A stretch of DNA of 64,000 nucleotides from Dillenia suffruticosa (GCA_033439265.1 JAVTVX010000012.1:30016761-30080760); one strand, 5' to 3'. Numbered from the stretch's first letter, positions 1-11,060 are shown. The notes: generated from the sequence alone by a model not told the origin. Numbers and translations: made by a program.

Positions 1-871
1 TGACAGAAAAGGGGGACCTTTGGATTTTTGGCTTTGGTGTGGTTATGAAAATGCGTTTTTTCAAAAGTTGAAGAGTGTTTTAAAGTTATGAATGATGGTT
101 TATGGTGACGATGGACGGTGGGTGGAGGAATTGCTGGGACTTGTTTGATGAAATTCATCATCAATACATAACATATAAACAACCCTAAATTTACATATCA
201 AATTATTAATAAATTGTAATTAACTTAAAAATATAACCAAAAGAAAATATACATAAATCCATGCTTTCTAGATTTCCTTTAATAATTTCTTACGGGTGTC
301 CCCAATCAAGTGCAAACCTTCTAGAATCCTAAATTGGGGCTACCTTTCAAATCTTTGTGCTCTTCCCAAAGAAATCTCTAACTGATGAGATATAAGGATA
401 GAAGGTGCATCGGATCTGGGGATCACAGCCACTTTTAAAGATAACTATGCTATCTTTTTTATGTTATTATTTTAATTCATAACAAAGATAAGAATTATCA
501 TTTAGGTTTCTGCATATTTACAAATTCTATATCCTTTTATATACTTTAAAGTTCAAAATTAATCAAAATTTTAATAAATTACTGTCTCATGGATTTAGTT
601 TTATAACAATTTAAATATATAATTATTTTATATATTAATACAATAGGAATAGCAATCATGGCTCAGAAACCGAGGCTATTGGTGGCCAAAAAGGTGAAAT
701 GGCCATAATCGAGTTCTAAAGCTTGAGATAACACATTTAAGATTCAAGTTGTTTTGGACTCTCACCGGTGGTGATGATGAGCTCAAATATATATTTACTT
801 CATATATAAATATATATTTGTAAAAAAATATAAAAGTATATAATGAGCAAACTTGAATTTTAAACATATAC
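1..871. other. AT-rich non-coding DNA downstream of orphan exon 1
   Basis: No coding region is visible. The stretch pairs with 12895-13074 plus 27782-28477 in unit 2 and, less closely, with about 45030-45760 in unit 3. Positions 168-177 are the empty target site for the chromovirus in unit 2: the five bases TAAAC are present once here and twice there. If the exon at 872-997 belongs to a gene running off the left edge, this would be part of its first intron; I see no exon 2 in it. Confidence 0.6.
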
Positions 872-997
872 CTGGCTATTATCGATTTTGCCATCTGCAC
901 GGGCTCCATAATTTATTACATTGAAATCTTTGGCATGAATTGGAGTTGTTGAAAGAAGTAGTGAGAACATAGCTAGAGAAGTTGATCTCAAACTCAT
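872..997 (-). pseudogene. Orphan first exon of a polygalacturonase (unit 1)
   Basis: Read on the minus strand it gives 42 codons from an ATG at 997: a hydrophobic signal peptide, then the conserved FNVINYGARADG start of a mature plant polygalacturonase, ending in a CAG codon followed by a GT donor (871-870). It closely resembles exon 1 of genes A and B (MSLRSTSLAMF against MRLRSTALAMF). Promoter DNA and about 50 bases of intron are also shared with gene A. No exon 2, 3 or 4 lies between here and the left edge. The matching exon in unit 2 is also followed by no pectinase exons, so I infer a duplicated promoter plus first exon rather than a working gene. Exons beyond the left edge cannot be excluded. 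Confidence 0.7.
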
Positions 998-1005
998 CTT
1001 CTCCT

Positions 1006-1106
1006 CTCTTCTTCTTCTTCTTCTTCTTCTTCTTCTTCTTCTTCTTCTTCTTCTTCTTCTTCTTCTTCTTCTTCTTCTTCTTCTTCTTCTTCTTCTCTTC
1101 TTCTTC
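1006..1106. repeat. (TTC)n / (GAA)n microsatellite in the leader of orphan exon 1
   Basis: About 30 TTC triplets on the plus strand (GAA on the sense strand) sit between the TATA box and the start codon. Genes A and B have only about five triplets in the matching place. The unit 2 counterpart (28614-28704) is also expanded. A minus-strand ATG at 1108-1106 lies just upstream of the repeat. In this copy it is in frame with the exon through a basic, arginine-rich reading of the repeat. Confidence 0.92.
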
Positions 1107-1156
1107 ATCCTTTTGTTTTTCTCCAAAGGTGAATGAACTTGATTTCACTCCGTCCA

Positions 1157-1164
1157 TATTTATA
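1157..1164 (-). promoter_or_regulatory. TATA box of orphan exon 1
   Basis: TATAAATA on the minus strand, about 160 bases upstream of the ATG at 997. The longer distance than in gene A (77 bases) is explained by the expanded triplet repeat. The surrounding sequence matches the promoters of genes A and B. Confidence 0.65.
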
Positions 1165-2143
1165 ACTAGCATTTAGAGCACAGGCATATTGCATCGGATT
1201 TCAAAGGAAAGTTTATCTATTTTTAACACTAGTAATAATATAAATAATTGTCAAAAAGTTAAATTATAATGATAAGTATACATAGTAATGCTCGTGAATT
1301 AGTTTATCCAAGTCCGTTAGCTCATGTGGATCATTTTGTTAACCACACATCATTTGGCAAAAATATTTTGTATACAGTAGATTTGGCAATAATAACCCTA
1401 TAATTTTTATTGCTGTATTGGGGATCACTTGAAGGGAGTTCACTTTTCCACCCCCTCACTTCCCAAGTTGGGATGATTTTAATGGTGAGTGAATTATGCA
1501 ATGCAATTGTTGAATGATTCAACATTGGTATGATTTTCGTGAATGATCCCCAAAAAGAATGGAAAATATAAATAAATGATTTGGTAAAAAGAAAAGGAAA
1601 AAAACTGTTGAATTTTTAAAATACGAAGGTATTTTTTATAATTTACGGTATTTATACTATCATCTAACCCTTTCTAACAATGTTAACTAATAAAATTCAC
1701 AATGTGTCATTTTACTCTAAATTAGGGTGCGCAGAGTTGAATATGATAAACCAAAAATTGTAGCAAAAAAGTTTTTATTTTTATTGAATGCATAAACACC
1801 CGTATTTATGATGATATTTATCATCATAAATATTAGAACAATTACTTGGCAAAAATGTTTATGATGATATTTGGGATAAATCACCAGTATCTGGTTGTTT
1901 ATACTGGTTTTTTATCCCAAATGTTTATTAAAGTTGCAACTTTTGCTCACTTTCTGCTCTGTCCACCAGATACTTCATAGAAGAGAACTCCCATAACACT
2001 ACAACACTGCTTAAACTTTTACATTGAATCTTTGAATGTTGATATCACAGATGATATTATTGGAAATTTGATCTACACAAATAAACTAAGAGTGGGATAC
2101 ACTGAGATCCCGCTTATTGGCATGCAAACACAGACAATGCACC
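1165..2143. other. Spacer between pectinase gene A and orphan exon 1
   Basis: This holds the 3' flank of gene A and the upstream region of the orphan exon. The part near 1165-1340 resembles the promoter of gene A at about 5985-6170. No coding region is seen. It is almost identical to 28763-29729 in unit 2: about one difference in 500 bases over 1200-1700 by eye, plus a short deletion in unit 2 matching about 1810-1835. Confidence 0.7.
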
Positions 2144-3771
2144 CTAACGAAGGCAAGAAGGTGGTTTTTGTGTCCCGTAAGCGACACCATTGGCATATTC
2201 ACATTTAGTCCTCGCGGGTTTCTTTCCATTATGGATCAAATTTATATCAGTCAACTCGAGTTTTTGACATGGCTTGTTCTGGCTGCACAAGAGACTGACT
2301 GCTACTTCAGAGTTTGAACTTCCCCAAATGTTTTTGTATTTCACATTACTAATTCGAATGTTCGAACCAGCCTGCACAAAGGAAGGTGCATGACAACCTG
2401 TTGTGTGCTCGCAATAGGGGGTAACTTAGAAAAGGAAGAAAGAAAGAAAAGCACACAGACAGAGAGATGGACCTACCTTTACACAAGCGTTATTGGGGCA
2501 ATACTTCTGGTCGATAACAATGGGGTTGTTCACATTGATCATTTGAATGTTTTCAAAGATGAAATTTGATGCAATGCCGGTATATGAAGTAGCCCAAGTT
2601 TTGATCCTTACACCATTGTTAGTCCCTTTAAGTGTGCAGTCTTTTACTGCAACATTTGTCACATCTTCATTGTCTCGGGAACGTCCAAGGCTACCGATAC
2701 TAATTCCATGACCCGGACCACAGGATACATGTGTTATATTGATGTGCCTAGACCCTCCATTCAAAGCAAAGCAATCGTCTCCTGTGCCAATATCTGAATG
2801 TAGAAAGCTAATGTAGCTGGACTCGGCTATGCGAACTCCGTCGGTGTTAGGGCTTTCATCGGGGGCCTTGATTTCAATGTTCTCAAAATGAACGTTGTTG
2901 CATGCAAAAATGCTCAAGTGTCCCCCTTTGCTGTCGAGTAATCTTATGTTGTCAATCCATCCATTATTGACCTTACGGAGAGACAGCGTCTGTTTTAAGA
3001 GAAGAAAAGAAAAGAAAAGAAAAGAAAAGACGTGTCAAAATATTACATTTAGTTAATTGAGAATATATATTTCATGATTTGTTATATCATATGAATGCAA
3101 AGAATATATATTTTGGAAAAAAAATTTTCCCAAATTTGTCTAAACCAAATTGGGCGTAACAATTCAAACTTCAATGCCAAAACTTGAGTCTGGTCATAGG
3201 AAATAAAGAAAGAACTGGTGCTAATGCATTGGTTCTTTTGTATTTAAAGTAATTATTAATGAATAAAAATGTGTATACGCTTGGCTCATGCATTGGATGT
3301 TGCATATCTGTGAAGAGAAGATGGAGAGAGAGAAAGAGAGAGAGTACATTCGGGAGAGGCTGGCATTGCGGATTCTTTTTACAGTCATTGTAAGGCCAAG
3401 CCAAAGGTCCTTGACCATCAAATATTCCATATCCTGTAACTGTTAGTCCATCAATTTCCCTGAAGACGATCCACATAGTTTTACCAAGTTGAGGATCAGA
3501 TGGTGCTTTCAGAACCCCATCGTTCCTAAATATGACATAACCGCGGCATGGACCCCTAAACTCCACAATACTTGTCATGAACTCTCCGGCAGGAATATAA
3601 ACCATGTTCGTTCCCTTTTCTTTACATGCTTCCTTCCATACTTTCAAAAGCACCTGCCAGTGAAATCCTTTTTGTTATGAACCGAAAAACAGGATATGCT
3701 TTTTCTTTCCTTTTCATGCGATTAATTGTCCTTTATAAATGAATATATGTTATGCACATAAATATTTATGA

Positions 3772-3824
<53 letters not shown>

Positions 3825-5898
3825 TTTTCTATTTTTTTTCTTGTCTATAAATGGTGAATTCTAAAAGTTAAGTGTCCCTCTCTACCCTGTGAATTGTCTA
3901 TCCTCTCGTGAGATTTGATTCTCAAATGTTTTAGCTTCATCTAGAAAAGTGATTTTTACCGACTAATTTAGTTCATATATAGACATACTAGGAGAGTTAT
4001 GACCGCACAAGGTGCAGCTTTGGCCCAGGTGTTTTTTTTTTTTTCTTTTGTGTGTTGTAATTATTGAAAAAAAAGGGTGAAGGGTAAAAAAAAAAGTAAA
4101 AAAAGGAAAAAGAAGAAACAAAAAAAAGAAGTAAAAAAAAGTAATAGTAGCAAAACCGTAACAATGGAACCAAAACAAAAGAGTGAAAAAAAAAGAAGGG
4201 TGAAGGGTGAAAAAAAGAAGTAAAAAAAACAAGAAGAAGAAGAAGACAAAGAAACCCAAAAAAAGTAAAGAAAAAAAATGGAGGGATGAAGGGTGAAAAA
4301 ACAAAGATGTAAAAAAAGGGAAGAAGAAAAACCCAAAAAAGAAAAAAAAGGAAGGGTGAAGGGTGGAAAAAAAACAAGGGTAAAGGGTGAAAAAAAGTAA
4401 AAAAGAAAAAGAATAAACAAAAAAAAAAGAAGTATAAAAAAATAATTGTAGCAATCCGGTAATAGTGGAACCCAAAAAAAAAGTGAAAAAAATGGTGAAT
4501 GGTAAAAAAAAAAAGAAGTAAAAATAAAAAAAAAAAGAAGAAGAAGAAGAAAGAAGCCCCAAAAAGGGGAAGAAGGGCCAAATACAAGAAGTGAAAAAAG
4601 AAGAAGAAGAAGAAGCCCTAAAAAAGAAAAAAAAAAGAAATAATAGCAAACTGTTCCCATCTGAGGTGATAATTTCTCCCACTCCCTTCTTTTCACTTGT
4701 TTCTTTATATATAGTTAAAATATATATATAGTGACGGGTGAAAAAAAGTAAAAAAGAAAAAGAAGAAACCAAAAAAATGAAGAAAAAAAAGGAATAATAG
4801 CAAACCAATAATAGTGGAACCCAAAAAAAAAGAGGAGTAAAAAAAAAGAATGAATGAAGAAAAAAAGAAGTAAAAAAAGAAGAAGAAGAAATATAAAAAA
4901 AGGAAGGGTGAATGGTGAAGGGTGAAGGGTGAAAAAAAGTGAAAAAAAAAACAAAAAAGGATAAATGGGTGAAAAAAAGATAAAAAAAAAAGAAGGTAAC
5001 AGTGAAATTCACAAAGAAGGAGCGAAAAAAAAGAAATGTGAAGGGTGAGAAAGAAAAAAAAAGAAGAAATCCAAAAAAAGTTAAAAAAGAAGAAGAAACC
5101 CAATTAAAGAAAAAAAAGGGAATGGTAGCCAATTGTTCCTATCCAAGGTGGCGTTCCTTCCCACTACCTTGGAAAAAAAAAAGCAAAACAAAAGAAGTAT
5201 AAAAAAAAAGAATAGTAGAGAACTGGTACCAGTGGAATAAAAAAAAAAGGAGTGAAAAATGGAATATTAAAGGGTAAAAAAAAAGAAGAAAACCAAAAAA
5301 AAGTTAAAAAAAGAGGAAGGGTGAAGGGTGAATAAAAAGAAATGGAAAAAATGATAAATGAGTGAAAACAAATAGTAAAAAAAAGGAGCAGTAGCAAAAT
5401 GATAACAACGAAAAAAAAAAAAGGAGTAAAAAGAAGAAGGGTGAAGAAAGAAGTAAAAAGAAAAAGAAAAAGAAGAAACCCAAAAAAATAAAAAAAAAGT
5501 AAATGGGTGAGAAAAAAAAGTAAAAAAAAAAAAAGAAATAAGAAGCCAAAATCAAAAAACAAAAAATAGAATAGTTGGCATATAATAATAGTATAAGAAA
5601 AAGAAGTATAAAAAAAATCCCCAAAAAATAAACAGTAACCTACTATTCAAATCCAAGGCGGCACGTTCTGTCACTCCCCGCTCCCCATTTGTTTCTTTCC
5701 ATCATAGTAAGATACGTACGTGAAAAAATATGAAAAATATATCATGAGCAAACTTGAATTTTAAACATATACCTGGCTATTATCGGTTTTGCCGTCTCCT
5801 CTTGCTCCATAATTTATGACATTGAAAAATTCGGCATGAATTAGAGTTGTTGAAACAAGTAGCAAGAACATAGCTAGAGCAGTTGATCTTAACCTCAT
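2144..5898 (-). CDS. Polygalacturonase (GH28), exopolygalacturonase-like, gene A
   Basis: A secreted glycosyl hydrolase predicted to cut alpha-1,4-galacturonan in pectin of the cell wall. Exons on the minus strand: 5898-5773, 3653-3348, 2989-2477 and 2371-2144, all with GT/AG borders and all joining between codons; they give 390 residues, the usual length for plant enzymes. Residues 1-22 form a signal peptide ending in IHA. GH28 motifs are complete: SPNTDG (D194), GTGDDC (D215, D216), GPGHGIS (H238) and RIK (R272, K274); the protein ends PPSCLR. Exon pattern and sequence recall the pollen exopolygalacturonase clade, which is an inference. The first intron is 2.1 kb and filled with a purine-rich repeat. 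Gene B has about 10 differences. In exon 1 this copy reads AEFFNVINYGARGDG where B has AKDFNVINYGARADG. Confidence 0.92.
3772..3823. repeat. (TA)n(TG)n microsatellite in intron 1 of gene A
   Basis: About 11 TA repeats followed by about 15 TG repeats. The matching site in gene B (near 31352-31370) is much shorter, so this is a length-variable microsatellite inside intron 1. Confidence 0.9.
4030..5640. repeat. Purine-rich tandem repeat filling intron 1 of gene A
   Basis: About 1.6 kb of almost pure A and G on the plus strand, made of variants of GGGTGAAAAAAAGTAAAAAAG and AGAAGAAG, with recurring spacers such as AGTAGCAAAACCGTAACAATG and a longer spacer containing CCAAGGTGGCG. The sense strand is therefore a long polypyrimidine tract. 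Gene B has the same array at 31570-32640 but about 0.5 kb shorter, so whole repeat blocks have been gained or lost. Long open frames here, rich in Phe and Leu, are products of composition and not genes. Confidence 0.85.
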
Positions 5899-5974
5899 CT
5901 TCTCCTCTCTTCTTCTTCTTCTTCTTCCTTTTGTTTTCCTCCAAAGGTGAATGAACTTGATTTCACTCCCTTCA

Positions 5975-5982
5975 TATTTATA
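5975..5982 (-). promoter_or_regulatory. TATA box of pectinase gene A
   Basis: TATAAATA on the minus strand, 77 bases upstream of the ATG at 5898, with a short GAA-rich leader between. The same box occurs at the same place in gene B (32981-32988) and both orphan exons. Confidence 0.7.
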
Positions 5983-7239
5983 ACGAGCATTTCGAGCTCA
6001 AGCATATTGCATCGGCTTTTGAAGGTAAGTTTCTCAATTTTTAATACCAGTAATAATGTAAATAATTGTCATGTAGTTAAATTCTAGTGATAAGCATGCA
6101 TAGTAATACTCATGAATTAGTTTATCCAAGACCATAAGCTCATGTGGGCAATTTAATTAACCACTCATCATTAGCCAAAAAAAATTTTTATATGGTAGAT
6201 TTGGCAATAATAAATAATAACATACCTTTTCCCACCATCATCACTTACTCCTATTGCCAAAGATTTTGGACTTTTGCATTTTAAAGAAAATATTTCTTAC
6301 GAAGTTTAAGATTGCTTGAACCAATTTCAATTTCACAAAAAATTTATATTTTAACTTTCTATTTATTACAAAATATTGTGAATCACACTTTCATGAACAT
6401 TTATTTATTTATTTCTCCAAACATTGGGGAATAAACGGAGAAAATATTCTATTATAGTTTTTCTTGATAAAGAAAACTCTCATTTGGATGATAAAAGATA
6501 AAATAAAATCTTTATATTAACACAAATTAATTAAGAAGAGTGTAAGATAATACATAATTTTAAAATACAAAATTTATAATGGATGCTTGAGAGTTCTATG
6601 GTGTCCAAGTGCCAATAAGCTTAATATTACATTCTCATTGCTAAGAGAAATTTTAAATCATTAAATAAAAATTGTTAATGATAATTAAATTCTAAGCTTG
6701 CCATTATATTTGCATGGACCCGTGTGAGTCTGCCAATGTAACAACCCAATGGGGTCGATCCGGTGGTGCAACTATAGAACTAGGTTGCACCGAAATAAAA
6801 TTAAGAAAAAAGTGGATAACTTTATAAGAATATAGAAAACGAAAATGTGGATAAATGTATGAATAAAAAAATATGATTTTATATAAATATTATTTATTTT
6901 ATAAAAATAATAAAATAATCATGTTTTATAAAAAAAAAATATAAAATGATCAAATATGTAATTTTTAATCATAAGACAAATAATACGAAAAATATAAATT
7001 ATAATTAAATTAATATATAATTCATTAAATATGAAAAATATGTATATATAGAAAATATAAGAATTTTTATGTAAATATTAATTAATTTAACGTGTTAAAA
7101 TGTTTTGAAAATGAGAAACGTTTTAGAAACGAGAAAATATTAGTGTTGACAAGTTTTTGTATATCATTGTTATAGACCAATGATATAATTTTTCATATTT
7201 GATTTTGATTTTATTGATACTGAAATTTGAATAAAGAAT
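5983..7239. other. Upstream region of gene A, AT-rich non-coding
   Basis: No gene is seen. From 5983 to about 6375 it matches unit 2 from 32989 to about 33300; about 450 bases (roughly 6375-6830) have no counterpart there. From about 6830 on it matches unit 2 from 33305 with roughly 6% mismatch by eye, clearly more diverged than the gene itself. Confidence 0.6.
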
Positions 7240-8062
7240 AACTAAAAGGCAGAAGTTTTAAATATTTCAATTTATTCTTATCTTATTTTATTCATTTTTT
7301 CTTTTTTGGTATAAAAAATGATTCGAACTCGATATTTTTATAAGAATGAGGAGAGACAGAGTTGAGCTATAATTCATTAGTCTTGTTTCACTCCATTAGT
7401 ATTAAAGGTGGAAGCTCCATCTATTAATTTTGGCAACTAAATATTACATGATTAATAGTAATTATAAATTCTCTCTCTCTCTCTCCCTCTCTCCCTCAAG
7501 TGATACGTAGTATCAGTTTTCAAATTTGATTCTCTCTCTCATTCTCCCTCTCTCTCCCTCTTACAAGGGGGGAGAACACAATTCAATTAAGTTATAAGTC
7601 ATTGGTTTTATTTCATTCTCATTAGTATTAAATGGGGAAGGTCCCCCTATTATTTTTGACAACTAAATATTACATGATTAATGGTAATTATTAATTCTCT
7701 CTCTCTCTTCCCCCTCACTCTCCCTCTAGTGATACGTGATATGATTTTTCAAATTTGATTCTCTCTCTCTCTCTCCCCTCTAGTGATACATGAATCGATT
7801 TTTCAAAATTGATTTTAATTTGATTAATATTAAAATTTGAATAAAGATTAATTAAAAGGAAGCAATTTTATCTCACTCACATTATATTAAAGGTGGAAAC
7901 TCCGTCTATTAATTTTGGCATCTAAATATTACATGATTAATGGTAATTATTAACTCTGTCCCTCTCTCCCCTCCCTATTTTTCAAATTTGATTTTAATTT
8001 ATTAATATTAGAATTTGAATAAGGAATAATTAAAAGGAAGAAATTTTAGATATATTCACATC
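7240..8062. repeat. Tandem repeats with CT-rich tracts, unit 1
   Basis: About four imperfect copies of a 160-200-base unit. Each runs through ATTAAAGGTGGAAGCTCC, AACTAAATATTACATGATTA and a CTCTCTC tract, then GTGATACGT and TTTCAAATTTGATT. Unit 2 has the same array at about 33740-34740 with longer CT tracts. No coding potential. Confidence 0.8.
7299..7385 (-). repeat. tRNA-derived SINE-like fragment
   Basis: On the minus strand there is an A-box-like ATAGCTCAACTC, a B-box-like GAGTTCGAATCA and a terminal GGTATxAAAA-like end close to the T-run at 7299. It is shared by both units (also about 33765-33850), so it predates the duplication. Confidence 0.4.
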
Positions 8063-8077
8063 TTATTTCACTCTTTT

Positions 8078-8272
8078 TTTTTTGATACCACGGTTTGACT
8101 ATTAATCTAGTAACCAGAGTTTTGCCTTGACTAATTTGGGTCGACCGCTTACAGGTCCCAATTTTTGGGGGGCAAGTATCCCAATATTGATTTTTCCGTT
8201 TCCATGAGAGATTGAAACCCTGACTATGCTTAAGAGGCGTCAGTTTTTAAACTAATTGAGTCATCAGACGTT
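8078..8272 (-). mobile_element. SINE-like insertion in unit 1
   Basis: A roughly 190-base segment absent from the matching place in unit 2. On the minus strand it begins near TGACTCAATTAGTTTAA (A-box-like), has a B-box-like GGTTTCAATCTC, and ends GTGGTATC followed by a run of A. This is the layout of a tRNA-derived plant SINE. Imperfect flanking ATCTTATT repeats can be seen. The neighbouring bases also differ from unit 2, so the insertion may have been accompanied by a deletion. Confidence 0.55.
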
Positions 8273-8523
8273 TATATCTTATTAATTCTCTCTCACATTC
8301 CCACCACTGATATTTATAGTAATATTCTACATAATTCGGTTCGAATATTATAAAACACATTTTGGAACAGATTTTTCAACGTAATTTTTTTCATTCTCAA
8401 ATTTTGAATCAGAGATTTGATTAACAGATCTAATAATTAATCCTACTAGACCAACTAGCCTATTTTATTTTTATTTCAAGCAACATGAGTGGATCCGAAT
8501 TTCACATCTCATGTATAATTCTA

Positions 8524-11055
8524 TGTAATACCCAATTTAAAAAAAAAAAAAAAAAAGGGAAAAATAAAAATTAGGGCTTAAAGCCCAATTTTCTCCCCTC
8601 TCTCCCTCTCTCTCTTTCCCCCTCTCTTCTTTCTCTCTCCCTCTCCCTCTCTCCTTTTCTTCTCTCTTCGCCCGATCCCCCGCCGCCGCGCCTCTCTCTC
8701 CCGCTGCCGTCCTCCGCCGAGTGCGATCGGAGCGCACCAGCGTGCGCTGCACCACAGCGAGCGCACCAGCGTGCGCGGCAGTGCGAGCCCTACACGAGCT
8801 CAGCACGCGAACCCAGCCTGCGCGCGAGTTAAGCGAGAGCAGCCCGCGAGCGGCGCGCGAGCAGCCCGCGAGCAGGGCGCGAACAGCGCTCTATCAGCGC
8901 GCGAGCAGCGCGTGACACCCAGCGCGCGACCCCAGCGCGCCTCAGCACGCCCTAGCACGAGCCAGCGTGCACTCCAGCGCGCGATCCACTGCTCCAGCAC
9001 GCTCCAGCTTGCGACCCACAGCGCGAGCAGCGCACGATCCAGCTTGAGAGTGCGCTTCAGCGCGCGAGCTAGCGCCAGCGCCAGCACGAGCGCGAGCGCG
9101 CGATCCGGCTTGCCAGGCCGCAGGCCCACCAGGCCGCAGACCCATCAGGCCCGCCAGCCCATCAGCCCGCGGCCCACGGCCTGCGGTAGTCCGTGAGCCT
9201 CTGCGAAGGTAAATGACTCTAAGTTTCGATTTTCGCACTTGGGTTTCGAAATTCTTTAGTATTGGACTTAAATTGTTCGCAATTGTTTCAAATCTGGAAA
9301 CATTCAGGTTTTAGACCAAACCAACGGGCGAACGAAAGCTAAATTTGAGATCCGAAGAATCCTAGGTGAGAGAAATGAAATCTCTTCAACCCTTGAATAA
9401 ATTTTGTCAAATTAGGTAGCATTAGTTGATTTGTTTATAAATTGAGGAATTTAGGGTTCGTACGAAATTAAGAAAAACGATAAATCCTGACAATAGTCGA
9501 AATCTGATGAAAATCGTGATGATTGAGTAGGTTGGCTATTTTGGTGATTCGATTGAGGGGCGTCTTGTTTTGCGTATTTTGACGTTATTGGGGAGTGCGC
9601 TACCTTTCCCAAAACTGTGAGTGAGATTTATTTCAATACTTTTGTTTAATATGTAAATCCTGTTTTACAACATTTTGATAATGAGCATGATTTGTCGTAT
9701 GTTGGAAATGTTTTGACTGGCTTTAAAATTGACTTTTGTGAACCGTTGGAGTGTCCAAAAACTGTATTGAATTATGAAATTATGCATCCATATGGTTGAA
9801 ATGTATAATGTGCCATTTTATGCTCTATATTGCATTGGTTTATGAACCTGACTTCGGCACATTTTGATATGATATTGATTTTGGCTTTGAGAGCTTTGAT
9901 ATGTATTGTTCCGTAGCTACGAAGGACACCGTGAGAGACGCTTTGGTGGCGTCCGGATATTCCTAGGCCTGGGGTATCCCACGAGTTGTCGTGATTTGAT
10001 TATCTACACGATACTAGCCAGGTTGAACCCGAAAGGGGGAGGATTTGGATTTGGATTTGGATTGGATATCCTCTCCAAGTCTAGCACCTGGACGAGGTTC
10101 GTCGCCAACGCCGGGGTAGAGAGCACTTTAAAGAAATTTGCATATAACACCCCCGGTGCGCCTGTCATAGGTCGCGGTAGACCTCTGCCAGGACATTTTC
10201 GGCTGGCAGCTCTATGATTTTAAATGATGATACTTTGGATGCATATTTGACTTGAAAATGCGTGAAGTGATATATTGTTGAAATGAAAAGCATGATGATT
10301 TGAAATATGATTTATATACTTATGTTTTGACACTCCAGTTTCACACTCCATATTTGATGACTGCATTGACCCACTCACTCACTGAGTATTCTTTCCCGAG
10401 TACTCACCCCTCATTTCCCTTTTGTTTCAGAGATAGTATTTGACAAGGAGCGTCGCTTTTAGGACGCCCAGTTTCTTTGGGAGATCAGGTCTGGACTTGA
10501 GGAATTATTGTGTATTTCCGTTGCAAATTTGTATTGGTGATGTATATGTATTTTGAGGTCTATAGATGACCATTTTTTTTTATAATTCTGGGATGACTGT
10601 ATAAATATGGACATTTAAATTGTGGAACTCTCGTGTCACTGCATGACATTGCATTGAGGCATTTCTTTTTCGTTGCGTCTGTATTTGGGAACGTGTCATG
10701 TCTTAGAAGTGTCCTCTAGGACCGCTCGGTGCCTCCTCTAAATCACAGGAGGGGTGACTGGCGGCTGTCCATGCCTTTGATGGGGGCATGGCAGTAGAGG
10801 TCTGTGGTTAGGACTGTGGAGAATTGTTTGTTAGCCTTGCGTTACCCTGGATTGTGCAGTAGGATGATATGGTTTATTGTTGAGGATAATATATGTATTT
10901 TGAGACCGGGATGGCCCCTTTTGGACAGGTAACAGGTTTATTTTAATATGGGAGATCTCCGATATATGGGGAGGTTCTGCCCGATTTTCTGTAAAAATAC
11001 ATCCGGCATCCAGGGTAACGGGCGGCTGCTCACGCTCCAGGTTTGGGGCGTGACA
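8524..11055 (+). mobile_element. Solo LTR (2.5 kb) of a Tekay/Del-like chromovirus
   Basis: It begins TGTAATACCC and ends GGGGCGTGACA, the same termini as the 3' LTR at 25231-27776, and is flanked by the 5-base duplication TTCTA (8519-8523 and 11056-11060). Unit 2 keeps the empty site with one TTCTA near 34955. Nothing internal is left, so this is a solo LTR made by LTR-LTR recombination. It has a CT-rich leader near 8590-8670, a GC-rich block of CAGCGCGCGAGC-type repeats (about 8690-9190), and a conserved core (about 9910-10215) shared with the other LTRs of the family. Open frames inside follow base composition and are not taken as genes. Confidence 0.92.
8690..9190. repeat. GC-rich short-period repeats inside the solo LTR
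   Basis: Dense CAGCGCGCGAGC and CAGCACGCG variants, very rich in CpG, within an otherwise AT-rich region. The LTRs of the complete element have a similar but diverged block (about 13620-13840 and 25770-26090). Confidence 0.75.
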
Positions 11056-11060
11056 TTCTA

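Noticed and set aside
860-1172. Open frames of long Arg/Lys runs at the TTC repeat, including a plus-strand poly-Phe frame
   Set aside because: They are readings of a trinucleotide microsatellite. Only the part corresponding to pectinase exon 1 has biological meaning.
4900-4945. Telomere-like GGGTGAAGGGTGAA repeats
   Set aside because: The unit is not the plant telomere heptamer TTTAGGG/CCCTAAA, and it belongs to the intron purine array.
3963-5624. Large Phe/Leu-rich open frames (up to 389 codons) resembling membrane proteins
   Set aside because: They lie inside intron 1 of gene A on a polypyrimidine strand. The composition explains both openness and hydrophobicity, and gene B's copy is broken differently.
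8537-9238. Several overlapping Arg/Ala-rich frames on both strands
   Set aside because: By-products of CpG-rich short-period repeats in the LTR.
9906-10217. 103-codon open frame in the solo LTR
   Set aside because: It lies in the conserved LTR core, but the matching regions of the other two LTRs do not keep the frame, so conservation is at the DNA or RNA level.
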